A DNA stretch of 64,000 bases from an uncultured Pelagibacteraceae bacterium. GTDB lineage: Bacteria; Pseudomonadota; Alphaproteobacteria; Pelagibacterales; Pelagibacteraceae. Numbering within the stretch: the stretch's first letter is position 1; every line of letters begins with the position of its first letter. This document shows, piece after piece, positions 53,402 to 64,000 of this stretch. Location of the stretch: assembly GCA_902601545.1 (NCBI GenBank), contig CACKNR010000005.1, forward strand, positions 1 to 64,000, written 5' to 3'. The notes under the pieces were generated by a model, which was given only the letters and a program-made list of their open reading frames with translations, was not told the origin of the DNA and searched no databases. The position numbers and the translations under genes are program-made.

Positions 53402-54120
53402 TGCTTAAGATTTCTAATGTTGAAACTTTTTACGGAAAAATTCAAGCACTTAGAGGTGTTGACCTTGATGTAAAGGATGGTGAAATTGTTTCTTTAATTG
53501 GCTCTAATGGAGCAGGTAAATCAACTTTACTTATGACGATTAGTGGAGTGAATAAAGCTAAAAGAGGAAATATAGTTTTCAAAGGTGAAAATATTGAGAA
53601 TAAAGAACCTCACAAAATAGTTGATATGGGTATTTGCCAAGTTCCAGAGGGAAGAAGAATATTTTCAAGATTGACTGTAGAAGAAAATTTAAGATTAGGT
53701 GCCCATGCTAACGAAAAAGGGAAGTACTTTGAGAGCGATATAAAGGAAGTTTATGATTTATTTCCTGTATTAAGTGATAGAAAAACGCAAAGAGGTGGAA
53801 CACTTTCTGGAGGAGAACAGCAAATGCTAGCAATAGGAAGAGCCTTAATGAGTAAACCCAAAGTACTTTTATTAGATGAACCTTCGCTAGGAATAGCACC
53901 TAAATTGGTAAATCAAATTTTTGTTTCAATAAAAAATATCAATAAAGAAAAAAATGTTACTATTTTTTTAGTTGAGCAAAATGCAAAAAAGGCTTTGGAG
54001 CTTGCCGATAGGGCATATGTTTTAGTAAACGGTAAAGTGACCATAAAGGGTCCTGGTCAAGAGTTACTTAAAAACAAAGACATACAAGCGGCTTATCTTG
54101 AGGGTGGGGCAAAAAATTAA
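53401..54120 (+). CDS. livF: branched-chain amino-acid ABC transporter ATP-binding protein LivF
   Basis: LIGSNGAGKSTLLMTISGV; LSGGEQQMLAIGRALMSKPKVLLLDEPSLGIAP. Confidence 0.92.
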   Translation: MLKISNVETFYGKIQALRGVDLDVKDGEIVSLIGSNGAGKSTLLMTISGVNKAKRGNIVFKGENIENKEPHKIVDMGICQVPEGRRIFSRLTVEENLRLGAHANEKGKYFESDIKEVYDLFPVLSDRKTQRGGTLSGGEQQMLAIGRALMSKPKVLLLDEPSLGIAPKLVNQIFVSIKNINKEKNVTIFLVEQNAKKALELADRAYVLVNGKVTIKGPGQELLKNKDIQAAYLEGGAKN

Positions 54121-54198
54121 CTTTTTTTCATATTTACAATATTGGAATTAAGGTGTTCAATATCAACAATTAATTAATTAACAACAAAGGGAAATAAT

Positions 54199-55302
54199 AT
54201 GTTAAGAACGTTCAATAAACTTCTTTCATTAATTGCCGGAACATTAATGCTTGCAACAGTATCAGCTAAAGCTGATGTTGTTGTTGCTTCTGCTGGACCT
54301 ATGTCTGGTCAGTACGCTTCATTTGGTGCTCAGTTAAAAGCTGGTGCTGAAATGTGGTTAAAGCACGTAAATAAAAAAGGTGGAATTAATGGCGAGAAAG
54401 TAAAATTAGAAATCGGAGATGATGCTTGCGATCCTAAACAAGCTGTTGCTGTAGCCAACAAATTTGCTGGTCAAGGTGTAGCTTATGTTGCAGGTCACTT
54501 CTGCTCTGGTTCTTCAATTCCAGCTTCTGCGGTTTACAATGAAGAAGGAATTATTCAAGTTTCACCAGCTTCAACAAATCCAGCGTTAACGGATAAAGGT
54601 GGTAAATATACTTTTAGAGTTTGCGGTCGAGATGATCAGCAAGGTGAAGTTGCTGGTAAATTCTTAGCTGATAATTACAAAGGTAAAAAAGTAGCTATCC
54701 TTCATGACAAAACTGCTTACGGAAAAGGTTTAGCAGACGCTACAAGAAAGAACATGAAGAAAGCTGGCCTTAAAGAAGCTATGTACGAAGCATATACAGC
54801 AGGTGAAAAAGATTACTCTGCTTTAGTTTCAAAACTAAAATCTAATAACATCGATGCGGTTTATCTTGGTGGTTACCACACAGAAGGTGGTTTGATCGTA
54901 AGACAAATGAGAGACCAAGGTATGAAAACTAAATTAATCAGTGGTGATGCTTTAGTAACAGCTGAATATTGGGATATTACAGGTGATGCAGGTGAAGGTA
55001 CGTTAATGACTTTCTCTCCAGATCCAAGAAATAATCCTGCAGCTGCAGATGTTGTAAAAGAATTTAAAGCTGCTGGTATTGAGCCAGAAGGTTATGTTCT
55101 TTACTCATATGCTGCATTACAAGTATTTGAACAAGCTGCTAACCAAGCTGGATCAAACGACCCTGCTAAGGTTCTTAAAGTAATGAGAAAAGGTAAGTTT
55201 GATACTGTAATTGGTTCATTGAGTTTTGATAAAAAAGGTGACGTGAGCTTACCAGGTTATGTATTTTATGAGTGGAGCAAAGGTAATTACAAAGAACTGT
55301 AA
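54199..55302 (+). CDS. livJ: branched-chain amino-acid ABC transporter substrate-binding protein
   Basis: Signal peptide; VASAGPMSGQYASFGAQLKAGAEMWLKHVNKKGGINGEKVKLEIGDDACDPKQAV. Confidence 0.92.
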   Translation: MLRTFNKLLSLIAGTLMLATVSAKADVVVASAGPMSGQYASFGAQLKAGAEMWLKHVNKKGGINGEKVKLEIGDDACDPKQAVAVANKFAGQGVAYVAGHFCSGSSIPASAVYNEEGIIQVSPASTNPALTDKGGKYTFRVCGRDDQQGEVAGKFLADNYKGKKVAILHDKTAYGKGLADATRKNMKKAGLKEAMYEAYTAGEKDYSALVSKLKSNNIDAVYLGGYHTEGGLIVRQMRDQGMKTKLISGDALVTAEYWDITGDAGEGTLMTFSPDPRNNPAAADVVKEFKAAGIEPEGYVLYSYAALQVFEQAANQAGSNDPAKVLKVMRKGKFDTVIGSLSFDKKGDVSLPGYVFYEWSKGNYKEL

Positions 55303-55321
55303 TTCAAATACTTAACTAATT

Positions 55322-55352
55322 TGAAAGGGGGCTTAGGCCCCCTTTTTTATTT
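55322..55352 (+). terminator. intrinsic terminator after livJ
   Basis: AAAGGGGGC-TTAG-GCCCCCTTTTTTATTT. Confidence 0.92.
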
Positions 55353-55366
55353 ATAGAAAGGAATTT

Positions 55367-55702
55367 ATGGAAATAACTTATGATGATTTTAAAAAAGTAA
55401 AAATTAAAGTTGGTACTGTCTTAGAAGTAAAAATAAATGAAAAAGCAAGAAAACCCTCATTAGTAGTTAAGGTAGATTTTGGAAAAGAAATAGGAATAAA
55501 GCAATCCTCAGCTCAGATAACTCACTATTACACCCCGGAAAATTTAGTTGGCAAACAAGTTATTGGTGTTTGTAATTTTCCAACAAAAAATATAGCTGGT
55601 GTCGTATCAGAAGTTTTAGTACTTGGTGCTATTGAAAAAGACGGAAAAGTTGTCCTAGTGCATCCCTCTCAAAAAACTGATAATGGTTTAGATATTGCAT
55701 AA
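55367..55702 (+). CDS. csaA: CsaA/tRNA-binding domain protein
   Basis: YDDFKKVKIKVGTVLEVKINEKARKPSLVVKVDFGKEIGIKQSSAQITHYYTPENLVGKQVIGVCNFPTKNIAGVVSEVLVLGA. Confidence 0.9.
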   Translation: MEITYDDFKKVKIKVGTVLEVKINEKARKPSLVVKVDFGKEIGIKQSSAQITHYYTPENLVGKQVIGVCNFPTKNIAGVVSEVLVLGAIEKDGKVVLVHPSQKTDNGLDIA

Positions 55703-56139
55703 TGAGTTCTGAAACATTTAATTGGAGTTGTAGACATACATGGTCAAGAAGTGCAAAAAATACATTTTGGTGTCTGCTTGGATGTTCTATTGGTGATTTT
55801 GGAACTATTTTATTTTTTCAATTGACTAAAATTCCCTTTCCTGTTTCAGCGATAATGGTTCTAGCGATAATCAACGGAATTATTACAAGTATAATTTTGG
55901 AAACAATTATCTTATTAAGACAAAATTTTTCTTTAAAATTAGCTTTTAAAACAGCTGTCGGAATGAGTTTGATTTCAATGGTAAGCATGGAAATTGCTAT
56001 GAATGCTACTGATTATTTTCTTACAGGAGGAGCTATATTAACTTGGTGGGTTGTGCCGATAATGTTAGCTGTTGGTTTTGTTACACCTTGGCCATATAAT
56101 TATTGGAGACTTAAAAAATTCAATGAAGCTTGCCATTAA
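55702..56139 (+). CDS. DUF4396 family membrane protein
   Basis: NTFWCLLGCSIGDFGTILFFQ; WWVVPIMLAVGFVTPWPYNYWRLKKF. Confidence 0.7.
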   Translation: MSSETFNWSCRHTWSRSAKNTFWCLLGCSIGDFGTILFFQLTKIPFPVSAIMVLAIINGIITSIILETIILLRQNFSLKLAFKTAVGMSLISMVSMEIAMNATDYFLTGGAILTWWVVPIMLAVGFVTPWPYNYWRLKKFNEACH

Positions 56140-56666
56140 GTAATCTTTTTTAAGATTTTATCCTTAAAAACAAAATGATGAACAATTACCGCAAGTATAT
56201 GCAGACTTACAAGTAATAATAATAAGTAATTAGCGTAAATGTGAACTTGGTAATAAGCATCAGCTAAAACAAAATTATCTTTTTCAAATCCATATTTAAA
56301 AAATATAAAATTAAGTGTTTCTCCCATATAAAGTTTCTTAAGAATTCCAGAGATAGTTATAGTAAAAATACTTAAATAAAGTAAGAAATGATTAGCCTTC
56401 CCGATAAAGATTTGGCCTTTAAAAAAACTTCTAGTTTCAGATGGACTTGGGTTAAAAAATTTCCAAATTAGTCTAAACAAAGTAATATAGAAAACGGTTA
56501 TTCCTACTAGGATATGTATATTTTCAAGTTCAATTCTTTCATCAGAAAATTCAAGCCCTACTAAATAAAATCCAAAAGGAACTTGTGCTATTAAGACAAT
56601 AAATGTAATCCAGTGGAACAATTTGGCCAATAGGCCATATTCATTTTGACTGTTAAAAATTTTCAT
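56136..56666 (-). CDS. cytochrome b561 family protein
   Basis: LAKLFHWITFIVLIAQVPFGFYL; HILVGITVFYITLFRLIWKFFNPSP; HIYANYLLLLLVSLHILAVIVHHFVFKD. Confidence 0.9.
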   Translation of the reverse strand: MKIFNSQNEYGLLAKLFHWITFIVLIAQVPFGFYLVGLEFSDERIELENIHILVGITVFYITLFRLIWKFFNPSPSETRSFFKGQIFIGKANHFLLYLSIFTITISGILKKLYMGETLNFIFFKYGFEKDNFVLADAYYQVHIYANYLLLLLVSLHILAVIVHHFVFKDKILKKIT

Positions 56667-56684
56667 TATTTATTATAATTAGAC

Positions 56685-57167
56685 ATGTCATTTAAAAACA
56701 TCACATCTAAATTTATTATTTTTACAGTAGTATTATTCTTTGTTTTTTATATCTTTAATTTTGTCACAGATAAAAAAGACGCTTTAGCCAATATTAATAA
56801 TAAACAAATTGTTGAAGTCTTTAAGACACCCTCATGCGGATGTTGTTATGGGTATGTTTTATTTTTAGAAGAGGAAAAATTCAAAGTAAAACAAACAGAT
56901 ATGAGAAGCCTTCATACAATAAAAAAAAAATATAATATCCCAGTAGAAATGCAGTCTTGTCATACTACAATTATGGGTAAATACTTTATTGAAGGACATG
57001 TCCCGTTTGAAGCAGTTAATAAATTATTAAAAGAGCAACCAGATATTGATGGTATAGCTTTGCCTGGGATGCCGATTGGCACACCAGGAATGCCAGGTGA
57101 TAAAGATGAGCCCTATGTCATTTATCAACTTAAAGATGGGAAATCTTCAATATTCATGAGAATATAA
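56685..57167 (+). CDS. DUF411 family (putative metal/copper-related) protein
   Basis: VEVFKTPSCGCCYGYVLFLEEEKFKV; MQSCHTTIMGKYFIEGHVP; GIALPGMPIGTPGMPG. Confidence 0.88.
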   Translation: MSFKNITSKFIIFTVVLFFVFYIFNFVTDKKDALANINNKQIVEVFKTPSCGCCYGYVLFLEEEKFKVKQTDMRSLHTIKKKYNIPVEMQSCHTTIMGKYFIEGHVPFEAVNKLLKEQPDIDGIALPGMPIGTPGMPGDKDEPYVIYQLKDGKSSIFMRI

Positions 57168-57172
57168 ATTTT

Positions 57173-57622
57173 ATGATACAAAAGATAAAAATAATAAAAA
57201 CACTTATTATTATTTTTTCTTTTACCCTTTCTTTTTCTGCTAATGCCCAAACTGTTGAAGAAATTATTAAAGGCAGAAAAGCAATGTTTAGTGAAAACTA
57301 TCAAAATGCTAAAAAAATATCTATATTACTGAAATCTAAAAGAATTGAGGAAGCTAAACCTTTAATGAAAAAAATTTCAGATAATTATATAAAATTATTA
57401 GATTATTTTCCTGAGAATACAAAAGAGGGATTTAAAACAGGAGCACTACCGAGCATTTGGGAAAATAAAGATGAATTCAATACTTTGATGAAAAAAGCAT
57501 CAGATGATATGATAAAACTTGCCAAAGCTATTGAGACTGCTGAAGATCTAAGAGCAGCGCAGAAAGAATTAATGTGGAGTAATTGTTCAGCTTGTCATAG
57601 TAAGTTTAGAGCGCCTCATTAA
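57173..57622 (+). CDS. class II cytochrome c (cytochrome c'-like)
   Basis: Signal peptide, helical body, C-terminal NCSACHSKFR haem motif. Confidence 0.85.
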   Translation: MIQKIKIIKTLIIIFSFTLSFSANAQTVEEIIKGRKAMFSENYQNAKKISILLKSKRIEEAKPLMKKISDNYIKLLDYFPENTKEGFKTGALPSIWENKDEFNTLMKKASDDMIKLAKAIETAEDLRAAQKELMWSNCSACHSKFRAPH

Positions 57623-57628
57623 ATTAAA

Positions 57629-58216
57629 ATGCAACTTTTTCCATTAATATTATTCGGTATTGCAACCGCGTTTTCTCCTGGTCCAAATAATATTATGACA
57701 TCTTATACGGCTTTTAATTTTGGTTTTAGAAAAGCCATTCCCACTATGCTTGGAGTAGTTATCGGATGGACGCTTTTAATTATTCTTTTGCAACTTACAT
57801 CTGGGGCTATTTTTCAAAGGTATGCATTTATTCAAACTACAATAAAAATATTAGGATCAATCTACTTATTATATATGGCATACAAATTATCTTTTGCAGG
57901 ACAAACAAAAGATAAAAAAATTGATCCAAAGCCAGTAACTTTTTTAAATACTTTTTGGTTTCAATTCGTAAACCCCAAAAGTATTATTGTTGGATTAACT
58001 TCAATTTCTTTATTTATTGATACACAAAATAATTATTTAAGAGACTCGATTGTTTTAACATTTGTATGGTTTTTGATGGCTGTTGGGAGCCAAACAGCCT
58101 GGTGTTTAATGGGTAAATACATGAGAAAATTCGCCACAAGTGATAAATTTATTAAGAATTTTAATTACACAATGTCTTTTTTACTTATCGTTTGTGTGAT
58201 TTTGTTCTATGTATAG
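57629..58216 (+). CDS. LysE family translocator
   Basis: AFSPGPNNIMTSYTAFNFGFRKAIPTMLGVVIGW; VNPKSIIVGLTS. Confidence 0.88.
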   Translation: MQLFPLILFGIATAFSPGPNNIMTSYTAFNFGFRKAIPTMLGVVIGWTLLIILLQLTSGAIFQRYAFIQTTIKILGSIYLLYMAYKLSFAGQTKDKKIDPKPVTFLNTFWFQFVNPKSIIVGLTSISLFIDTQNNYLRDSIVLTFVWFLMAVGSQTAWCLMGKYMRKFATSDKFIKNFNYTMSFLLIVCVILFYV

Positions 58217-58219
58217 CGC

Positions 58220-60892
58220 ATGAAATTTAATAGTAAAAATTCCTTTAAATCATTAGATAATATTTCATCATCAGGTAAAGAATATAAAATTTTCAATTTA
58301 AAAATAGCCGAAAAGAATGGTTTAGACGGAATTTCAAAACTACCAAAATCGCTCAAAGTTTTATTAGAAAATTTACTTAGATATGAAGACGATATAACTG
58401 TAGATAAAAAACAGATTTTAGCAATCAAAGAATGGTTAAAAAATAAAAAATCTAATACTGAAATAGCTTACAGACCAGCTAGAGTTTTAATGCAGGACTA
58501 CACAGGTATCCCAGCAGTGGCGGATTTAGCTGCCATGAGAGATGCTGTAAAAGATAAAAATAAAGATCCAGAAAAAATAAACCCCTTATCAACTGTAGAC
58601 TTAGTAATCGATCATTCAGTAATGGTTGACGAATATGCTTCAGGAAAATCGTTTGATAAAAATGTAGAAAGAGAATTTTCTAGAAACGGAGAACGTTATT
58701 CTTTCTTAAAATGGGGACAACAAGCTTTTGATAATTTTAGAGTGGTACCACCAGGAACAGGTATTTGTCACCAAGTAAACCTAGAATATTTATCTAAAGT
58801 TGTTTGGTCATCTAAAAGTGGGAATGATTTATATGCTTATCCAGATACTTTGGTTGGAACGGACAGCCACACTACAATGGTTAACGGGTTATCCGTATTA
58901 GGTTGGGGAGTTGGTGGCATTGAAGCTGAAGCTGCGATGTTAGGGCAACCAATTTCAATGTTAATTCCAGAAGTGGTTGGCGTTGAAATAAAAGGTAAAC
59001 TTAAAGAGGGTACAACCGCAACTGATTTAGTCTTAACAATAGTGGAAATGTTAAGAAAAAAAGGTGTTGTTGGAAAATTTGTAGAATTTTATGGAGAAGG
59101 ATTAAAAAATTTAACTTTAGCTGATAGAGCAACTATTGCTAACATGGCTCCTGAATATGGAGCGACGTGTGGTTTCTTTCCTGTTGATGATGAGTCACTT
59201 AAATATTTAAAATTATCTGGACGAGATAGTGCAACAATAGCTTTGGTAGAAAAATATTCTAAAGAACAAGGGCTATGGGCAAGTAATAATGTAGAGTTTA
59301 CCGATACAGTATCTCTAGATGTAAGCACAGTTGTAACAAGTATCTCTGGACCTAAAAGACCTCAAGATAAAGTTTTACTAACTGAGGCAGCAAGTTCGTT
59401 CGCTAAAGTTTATAAAGAAAACGCTAAAAGATCTAAAGTTGTAGAGTCTGATGTTGCAGGAGCAGATTTTAAATTAAAAGACGGGGATATTGTTATTGCA
59501 GCAATTACCTCATGTACTAATACATCAAATCCAAGTGTTCTAATCGGAGCTGGACTTCTTGCTAAAAAAGCTTATGAGAAAGGTTTAAAAGTAAAACCGT
59601 GGGTCAAAACTTCTTTAGCGCCAGGATCGCAAGTTGTTACAGACTACCTAGAAAAAGCTGGCTTAAATAAATATTTAGATGAATTAGGTTTTAATCTTGT
59701 AGGATATGGTTGCACAACATGTATTGGAAATTCAGGACCATTAAATAAAAATATATCAGATGCAATTAACGAAAAAGATTTATATGCAGTTTCAGTTTTA
59801 TCTGGGAACAGAAACTTTGAAGGTAGAATAAATCCAGATGTAAAAGCAAACTATCTTGCTTCGCCTCCTCTAGTTGTTGCTTATGCTTTAGCTGGGAATA
59901 TGAATTTTGATTTATATAAATCTTCTCTTGGTAAAGATAAAGCTGGCAAAGATGTTTTCTTAAAAGATATTTGGCCGAGCAACAAAGAAATTGAAGATAT
60001 TATGCTTACCTCTTTAAATGCTGATATGTTTAAAAAAAGATATTCTAATGTTTCAGAAGGACCAAAAGAATGGAGAGAGATCGATACAGTTGACAGTGAT
60101 ATTTATAACTGGGAACAAAACTCAACATATGTAAAAAGACCACCTTTTTTTGATAATCTTCCTGATAAACCTGAAGGTTTTAAGGCAATTAATGATGCTA
60201 GAATACTTTTGTTATTAGGAGACACAGTAACTACAGATCATATTTCACCAGCAGGAAGCATCAAGAAAGATAGTCCAACGGGGGATTATTTTATGGAACA
60301 TCAAATCCAACAAAAAGACTTCAACTCTTATGGTGCTAGAAGAGGAAATCATGAAGTAATGATGAGAGGAACTTTTGGAAATATCAAAATTAGAAATGAA
60401 ATGGCGCCTGGAACAGAAGGTGGATTTACTACTCTACAGCCTGATGGCAAGGTTATGAGCGTTTATGAAGCTGCCATGGAATATAAAAAAAGAAATAATG
60501 ATTTAGTTGTCATTGCTGGTAAAGAATACGGAACAGGATCCTCGAGAGACTGGGCAGCCAAAGGAACAAAGTTATTAGGTATTAAGGCTGTGTTAGCTGA
60601 AAGTTTTGAAAGAATTCACAGATCAAATTTAGTAGGTATGGGCGTTTTGCCACTACAATTCAAAGAGGGATTTAATAGAAAAAAATTAAAAATAACAGGA
60701 GCTGAACTCATTACAATAGTTGACATTGAAAAAGGAATTAAACCAAGAGCAGAGGTAGCCTGTGAAATAAAATATAAAGATGGCACAATTAAAAAGATAC
60801 AAGCTTTGAGTAGAATAGATACTGAAAATGAAATAGAATATTATAAAAACGGAGGAATTCTTCAGTATGTTTTACGTAACATGCTCAATTAA
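58220..60892 (+). CDS. acnA: aconitate hydratase AcnA
   Basis: [77 protein letters not shown]. Confidence 0.95.
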   Translation: MKFNSKNSFKSLDNISSSGKEYKIFNLKIAEKNGLDGISKLPKSLKVLLENLLRYEDDITVDKKQILAIKEWLKNKKSNTEIAYRPARVLMQDYTGIPAVADLAAMRDAVKDKNKDPEKINPLSTVDLVIDHSVMVDEYASGKSFDKNVEREFSRNGERYSFLKWGQQAFDNFRVVPPGTGICHQVNLEYLSKVVWSSKSGNDLYAYPDTLVGTDSHTTMVNGLSVLGWGVGGIEAEAAMLGQPISMLIPEVVGVEIKGKLKEGTTATDLVLTIVEMLRKKGVVGKFVEFYGEGLKNLTLADRATIANMAPEYGATCGFFPVDDESLKYLKLSGRDSATIALVEKYSKEQGLWASNNVEFTDTVSLDVSTVVTSISGPKRPQDKVLLTEAASSFAKVYKENAKRSKVVESDVAGADFKLKDGDIVIAAITSCTNTSNPSVLIGAGLLAKKAYEKGLKVKPWVKTSLAPGSQVVTDYLEKAGLNKYLDELGFNLVGYGCTTCIGNSGPLNKNISDAINEKDLYAVSVLSGNRNFEGRINPDVKANYLASPPLVVAYALAGNMNFDLYKSSLGKDKAGKDVFLKDIWPSNKEIEDIMLTSLNADMFKKRYSNVSEGPKEWREIDTVDSDIYNWEQNSTYVKRPPFFDNLPDKPEGFKAINDARILLLLGDTVTTDHISPAGSIKKDSPTGDYFMEHQIQQKDFNSYGARRGNHEVMMRGTFGNIKIRNEMAPGTEGGFTTLQPDGKVMSVYEAAMEYKKRNNDLVVIAGKEYGTGSSRDWAAKGTKLLGIKAVLAESFERIHRSNLVGMGVLPLQFKEGFNRKKLKITGAELITIVDIEKGIKPRAEVACEIKYKDGTIKKIQALSRIDTENEIEYYKNGGILQYVLRNMLN

Positions 60893-62397
60893 TGAGAAAT
60901 ATCACAGTAAAAGTTCATCCATCTAAAGCGAATTTAAAAAAGAAGGACCAACTAGCATGGAAAATTGCAGAAATTTCATCTGACAAAGCAAAATTAAATA
61001 AAGATGCAATTGAGATGGTCATTAATAGAATTATTGACAACGCATCGGTTGCAATAGCGTCTTACAATAGGAAGCCCGTTGTTTCTGCAAGACAAATGGC
61101 TCTAGCACACCCCAGAAAGAATGGAGCAAATGTTTTTGGATTAAATCCTAGAGTAAAAGTTGACTGTGAATGGGCTGCTTGGGCGAATGGTACTGCAGTG
61201 AGAGAACTTGATTATCATGATACTTTTTTAGCAGCAGATTACAGCCACCCTGGAGATAACATACCTGCAATTTTAGCAGTTGCTCAACAAAAAGGATGTA
61301 ATGGATTAGATCTTATTAGAGGAATTTTAACTGGTTATGAAGTTCAAGTTAATTTAGTAAAAGGGATTTGTTTACACGAACATAAAATAGATCATATAGC
61401 TCATTTAGGACCAAGCGTTGCAGCAGGTTTAGGAAGTTTATTAAAATTAAATACAGAAACAATCTATCAGTCAGTTCAACAAGCTCTTCATACAACTATT
61501 TCAACAAGACAATCAAGAAAAGGAGAAATTTCAAGTTGGAAAGCTTTTGCTCCTGCACATGCTGGTAAGTTAGCAGTCGAAGCAGTTGATAGATGTATGA
61601 GAGGTGAGGGAGCTCCTAGTCCGATATATGAGGGTGAGGACAGTGTTATAGCTTATGTTCTTTCAGGCCCTGGAAAAAAATATATTGTTCCTTTACCAAA
61701 GGTTAATGAGCCAAAAAAAGCAATATTAGAAACTTACACTAAAGAGCATTCTGCTGAGTATCAGTCACAGGCATTAATTGATTTAGCAAGAAGTTTAAAT
61801 AAGAAAATTAAAAATTTAAATAACATAAAAAAAATTACAATAGAAACAAGTCATCATACACATTATGTAATTGGAACTGGTGCTAACGATCCTCAAAAAA
61901 TGGATCCTTATGCAAGTAGAGAAACTTTAGATCACTCTATAATGTATATATTTGCTGTAGCTTTAGAGGACGGAGCTTGGCATCATGTTAAATCTTATAC
62001 ACCTCAGAGAGCTAAGCGAAAAAGTACAGTTCAACTATGGCGTAAAATAGTAACTAAAGAGAATAAGAAATGGACAACAAAATATCATAACAAAGACCCT
62101 AAAAAGAAATGTTTTGGTGGAAAAGTTATTGTCAAAATGAAAAACGGTTCAACAATATCAGAAGAGATCAATGTTGCAGATGCTCATCCAGCCGGAAAAC
62201 GACCATTCGGCAGAAAAGAATATATTAATAAATTTAAAATTCTAACAGATAATATCATTTCAAAAAAAGAGTCACATAGATTTTTAAAATGCGTTCAAAA
62301 TTTAAGAAAATTAAAACCTAAAGATTTAAAAGGGCTTAATGTTGAAATTTTACCTAAAATGAGAAAAAGAAATAAAAAAAATAAAAGTATTTTTTAA
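60892..62397 (+). CDS. prpD: MmgE/PrpD family, 2-methylcitrate dehydratase-like
   Basis: [65 protein letters not shown]. Confidence 0.88.
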   Translation: MRNITVKVHPSKANLKKKDQLAWKIAEISSDKAKLNKDAIEMVINRIIDNASVAIASYNRKPVVSARQMALAHPRKNGANVFGLNPRVKVDCEWAAWANGTAVRELDYHDTFLAADYSHPGDNIPAILAVAQQKGCNGLDLIRGILTGYEVQVNLVKGICLHEHKIDHIAHLGPSVAAGLGSLLKLNTETIYQSVQQALHTTISTRQSRKGEISSWKAFAPAHAGKLAVEAVDRCMRGEGAPSPIYEGEDSVIAYVLSGPGKKYIVPLPKVNEPKKAILETYTKEHSAEYQSQALIDLARSLNKKIKNLNNIKKITIETSHHTHYVIGTGANDPQKMDPYASRETLDHSIMYIFAVALEDGAWHHVKSYTPQRAKRKSTVQLWRKIVTKENKKWTTKYHNKDPKKKCFGGKVIVKMKNGSTISEEINVADAHPAGKRPFGRKEYINKFKILTDNIISKKESHRFLKCVQNLRKLKPKDLKGLNVEILPKMRKRNKKNKSIF

Positions 62398-63360
62398 TTA
62401 TTTGATCTTTTTCGCTAAATCATTAGCGCTTAACCAAGCATTCTCAACTTTAGGACCAATAAACCAATCAGCACACAATCCTAACCTTAATTTTTTATTC
62501 CAATAACTCTTTAAAGGTGAACCTTTCAAATTATAAGAATATTTCCATCCATGAGTTTTTTTAAAAATAATGTTATTTTTTTTGTAGCCTGTAAAGTTTA
62601 AAAATTTTGATACTAAAGTATTTTCTGCTTTTTTATTTTTTTTATAATGATTTATGTTTTTTCTTGCCCATCCAATCGATGACTGTAACGTCCAAAGTGA
62701 ATTTGAAGAATTAAATCTATTTTTACTATTTTCAAAAGCCGCCCAAGTTAAAATGTCATCATTAAATTTCATACTACTCACAGGAACAGTTCTTTGATTT
62801 TTAAAAGCTAACATTGTTGTAATATTTGGCTCCATATTTATTTTTAAATTTGATATTCTTTTTTCTAAATATTTCCCTGCAATCTTTTTTGATTGAGGGA
62901 AGGGACAAGTTAATATTATCGACTTAGCTTGAATATATTCACCGTTATCTAGTTTTATTTCCCAGAAGTATTTATTATTAAAGATTGATTTTACTGAAGA
63001 TTGAAAACTTTTTTTTATTTTTTTGGTATAAAATTTAGAAATAAAATTATTACCTTTCATACCAATAAATTTTTCTGAAATTTCTTTTTTTTCAAATGTA
63101 AAGTCTAAATGATTTCCATTCCAGATTTTAGCTTCTTTTTTTTTACAAAGAGTTTTTATAAATTTTAAAAATTCTTTTGATTTTGGAGAAATATATTGAA
63201 CCCCATGATCAAAACTTAAATTTTGTTTAAATCTTTTATTTGATGCACGGCCACCTGGGCCTCTTGCTTTATCAAGAATATGTACTGAATACTTTTTTGA
63301 GAGAAGGTAAGCTATTGTAGAGCCAGATATGCCTGACCCTATAATACAAAAATCTAACAT
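62398..63360 (-). CDS. NAD(P)/FAD-dependent oxidoreductase (renalase-like)
   Basis: FCIIGSGISGSTIAYLLSKKYSVHILDKARGPGGRASNKRF; LGLCADWFIGPKVENAWLSANDLAKKI. Confidence 0.8.
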   Translation of the reverse strand: MLDFCIIGSGISGSTIAYLLSKKYSVHILDKARGPGGRASNKRFKQNLSFDHGVQYISPKSKEFLKFIKTLCKKKEAKIWNGNHLDFTFEKKEISEKFIGMKGNNFISKFYTKKIKKSFQSSVKSIFNNKYFWEIKLDNGEYIQAKSIILTCPFPQSKKIAGKYLEKRISNLKINMEPNITTMLAFKNQRTVPVSSMKFNDDILTWAAFENSKNRFNSSNSLWTLQSSIGWARKNINHYKKNKKAENTLVSKFLNFTGYKKNNIIFKKTHGWKYSYNLKGSPLKSYWNKKLRLGLCADWFIGPKVENAWLSANDLAKKIK

Positions 63361-63977
63361 TATAAGAATAAAAATTTATATTTTTCATTAATTGAAAGAA
63401 CTTCATAACTAACAAGTCCTCCAATTATCAATTGTATTGAAATTACTAAAATTACAAATAAGCCTAAATATCCCAGCCACATATGTTTTTTTATATAATC
63501 AGCAAAATAACTTGCAAGAGTTGCGATTAAAAATACTGATAGCAGCAATCCTATAACCATTAAATGAAAATTACCTTTCGAAGCAGCTACTACCGCGATA
63601 GTGTTATCAAAGCTTAATGTTAGATCAGCAATTAAAACTTGATAAACCCCAACACTAAAGCTTTTAGTTTCAGCTGATTTTACTTGTGGTGTTTTAATTT
63701 TATTTTTACCAAAAAAATCTTGTCTTAAATTATTTATAACCCATAAAAGCAAAACCCCACCTAAGATTTTAATCCAAGCGAATTCAAATAAATAATTAGC
63801 TCCGGATGCAAAAACAATTCTGAACAGGAATGCTGCAGCAACACCCCATGCTATAATTTTTCTTCTATTATCTGTTGCGAATCCTGCAGCAATTAAACCT
63901 ATTATGATCGCGTTATCCGCAGCCATAACAATATCTATGAGGATAATTTGTACTGAAATAATTACTTGCTCTAACAT
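63360..63977 (-). CDS. TerC/YjbE family integral membrane protein
   Basis: QIILIDIVMAADNAIIIGLIAAGFA; LTLSFDNTIAVVAASKGN. Confidence 0.88.
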   Translation of the reverse strand: MLEQVIISVQIILIDIVMAADNAIIIGLIAAGFATDNRRKIIAWGVAAAFLFRIVFASGANYLFEFAWIKILGGVLLLWVINNLRQDFFGKNKIKTPQVKSAETKSFSVGVYQVLIADLTLSFDNTIAVVAASKGNFHLMVIGLLLSVFLIATLASYFADYIKKHMWLGYLGLFVILVISIQLIIGGLVSYEVLSINEKYKFLFL

Positions 63978-64000
63978 TCGAGAATCAATGTATATAAGGT

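Overview
The window is AT-rich, gene-dense and has very short intergenic spaces. Gene content and order look like a streamlined SAR11/Pelagibacter-type alphaproteobacterial chromosome (inference from proteins, not a database search). Main blocks, left to right: a glycan/surface-type island of methyltransferases and an SGNH hydrolase (1-3.7 kb); a circularly permuted (two-piece type) tmRNA gene on the minus strand (~3.70-3.96 kb); thyX, mrp, hflKC, degP, miaA; ilvB-ilvN-ilvC-leuA; mreBCD-mrdA-rodA-bactofilin; an amino-acid oxidase/EamA/2-hydroxyacid dehydrogenase group, the last with an apparent frameshift; tandem paralogous lipoproteins; a sulfur/glutathione block (metY-like, gshB, gshA, cysE, msrB); livJHMGF-azlCD; glaH/CsiD plus a tripartite tricarboxylate transporter; a second livHMGFJ; a DUF4396/cyt b561/DUF411/cyt c' redox block; acnA-prpD; and a TerC family gene. 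The most interesting region is the ~290-nt leader of the metY-like gene (28.30-28.60 kb, minus strand). It has a strong promoter, a SAM-II-like aptamer feeding an intrinsic terminator whose loop is complementary to the aptamer core, then a SAM-V-like aptamer. The Shine-Dalgarno in that second aptamer serves a 17-aa mini-ORF, which overlaps a 15-aa mini-ORF, which overlaps the metY start; a central segment can pair with either of two Shine-Dalgarno regions. No CRISPR, transposon, prophage, rRNA or tRNA was found.
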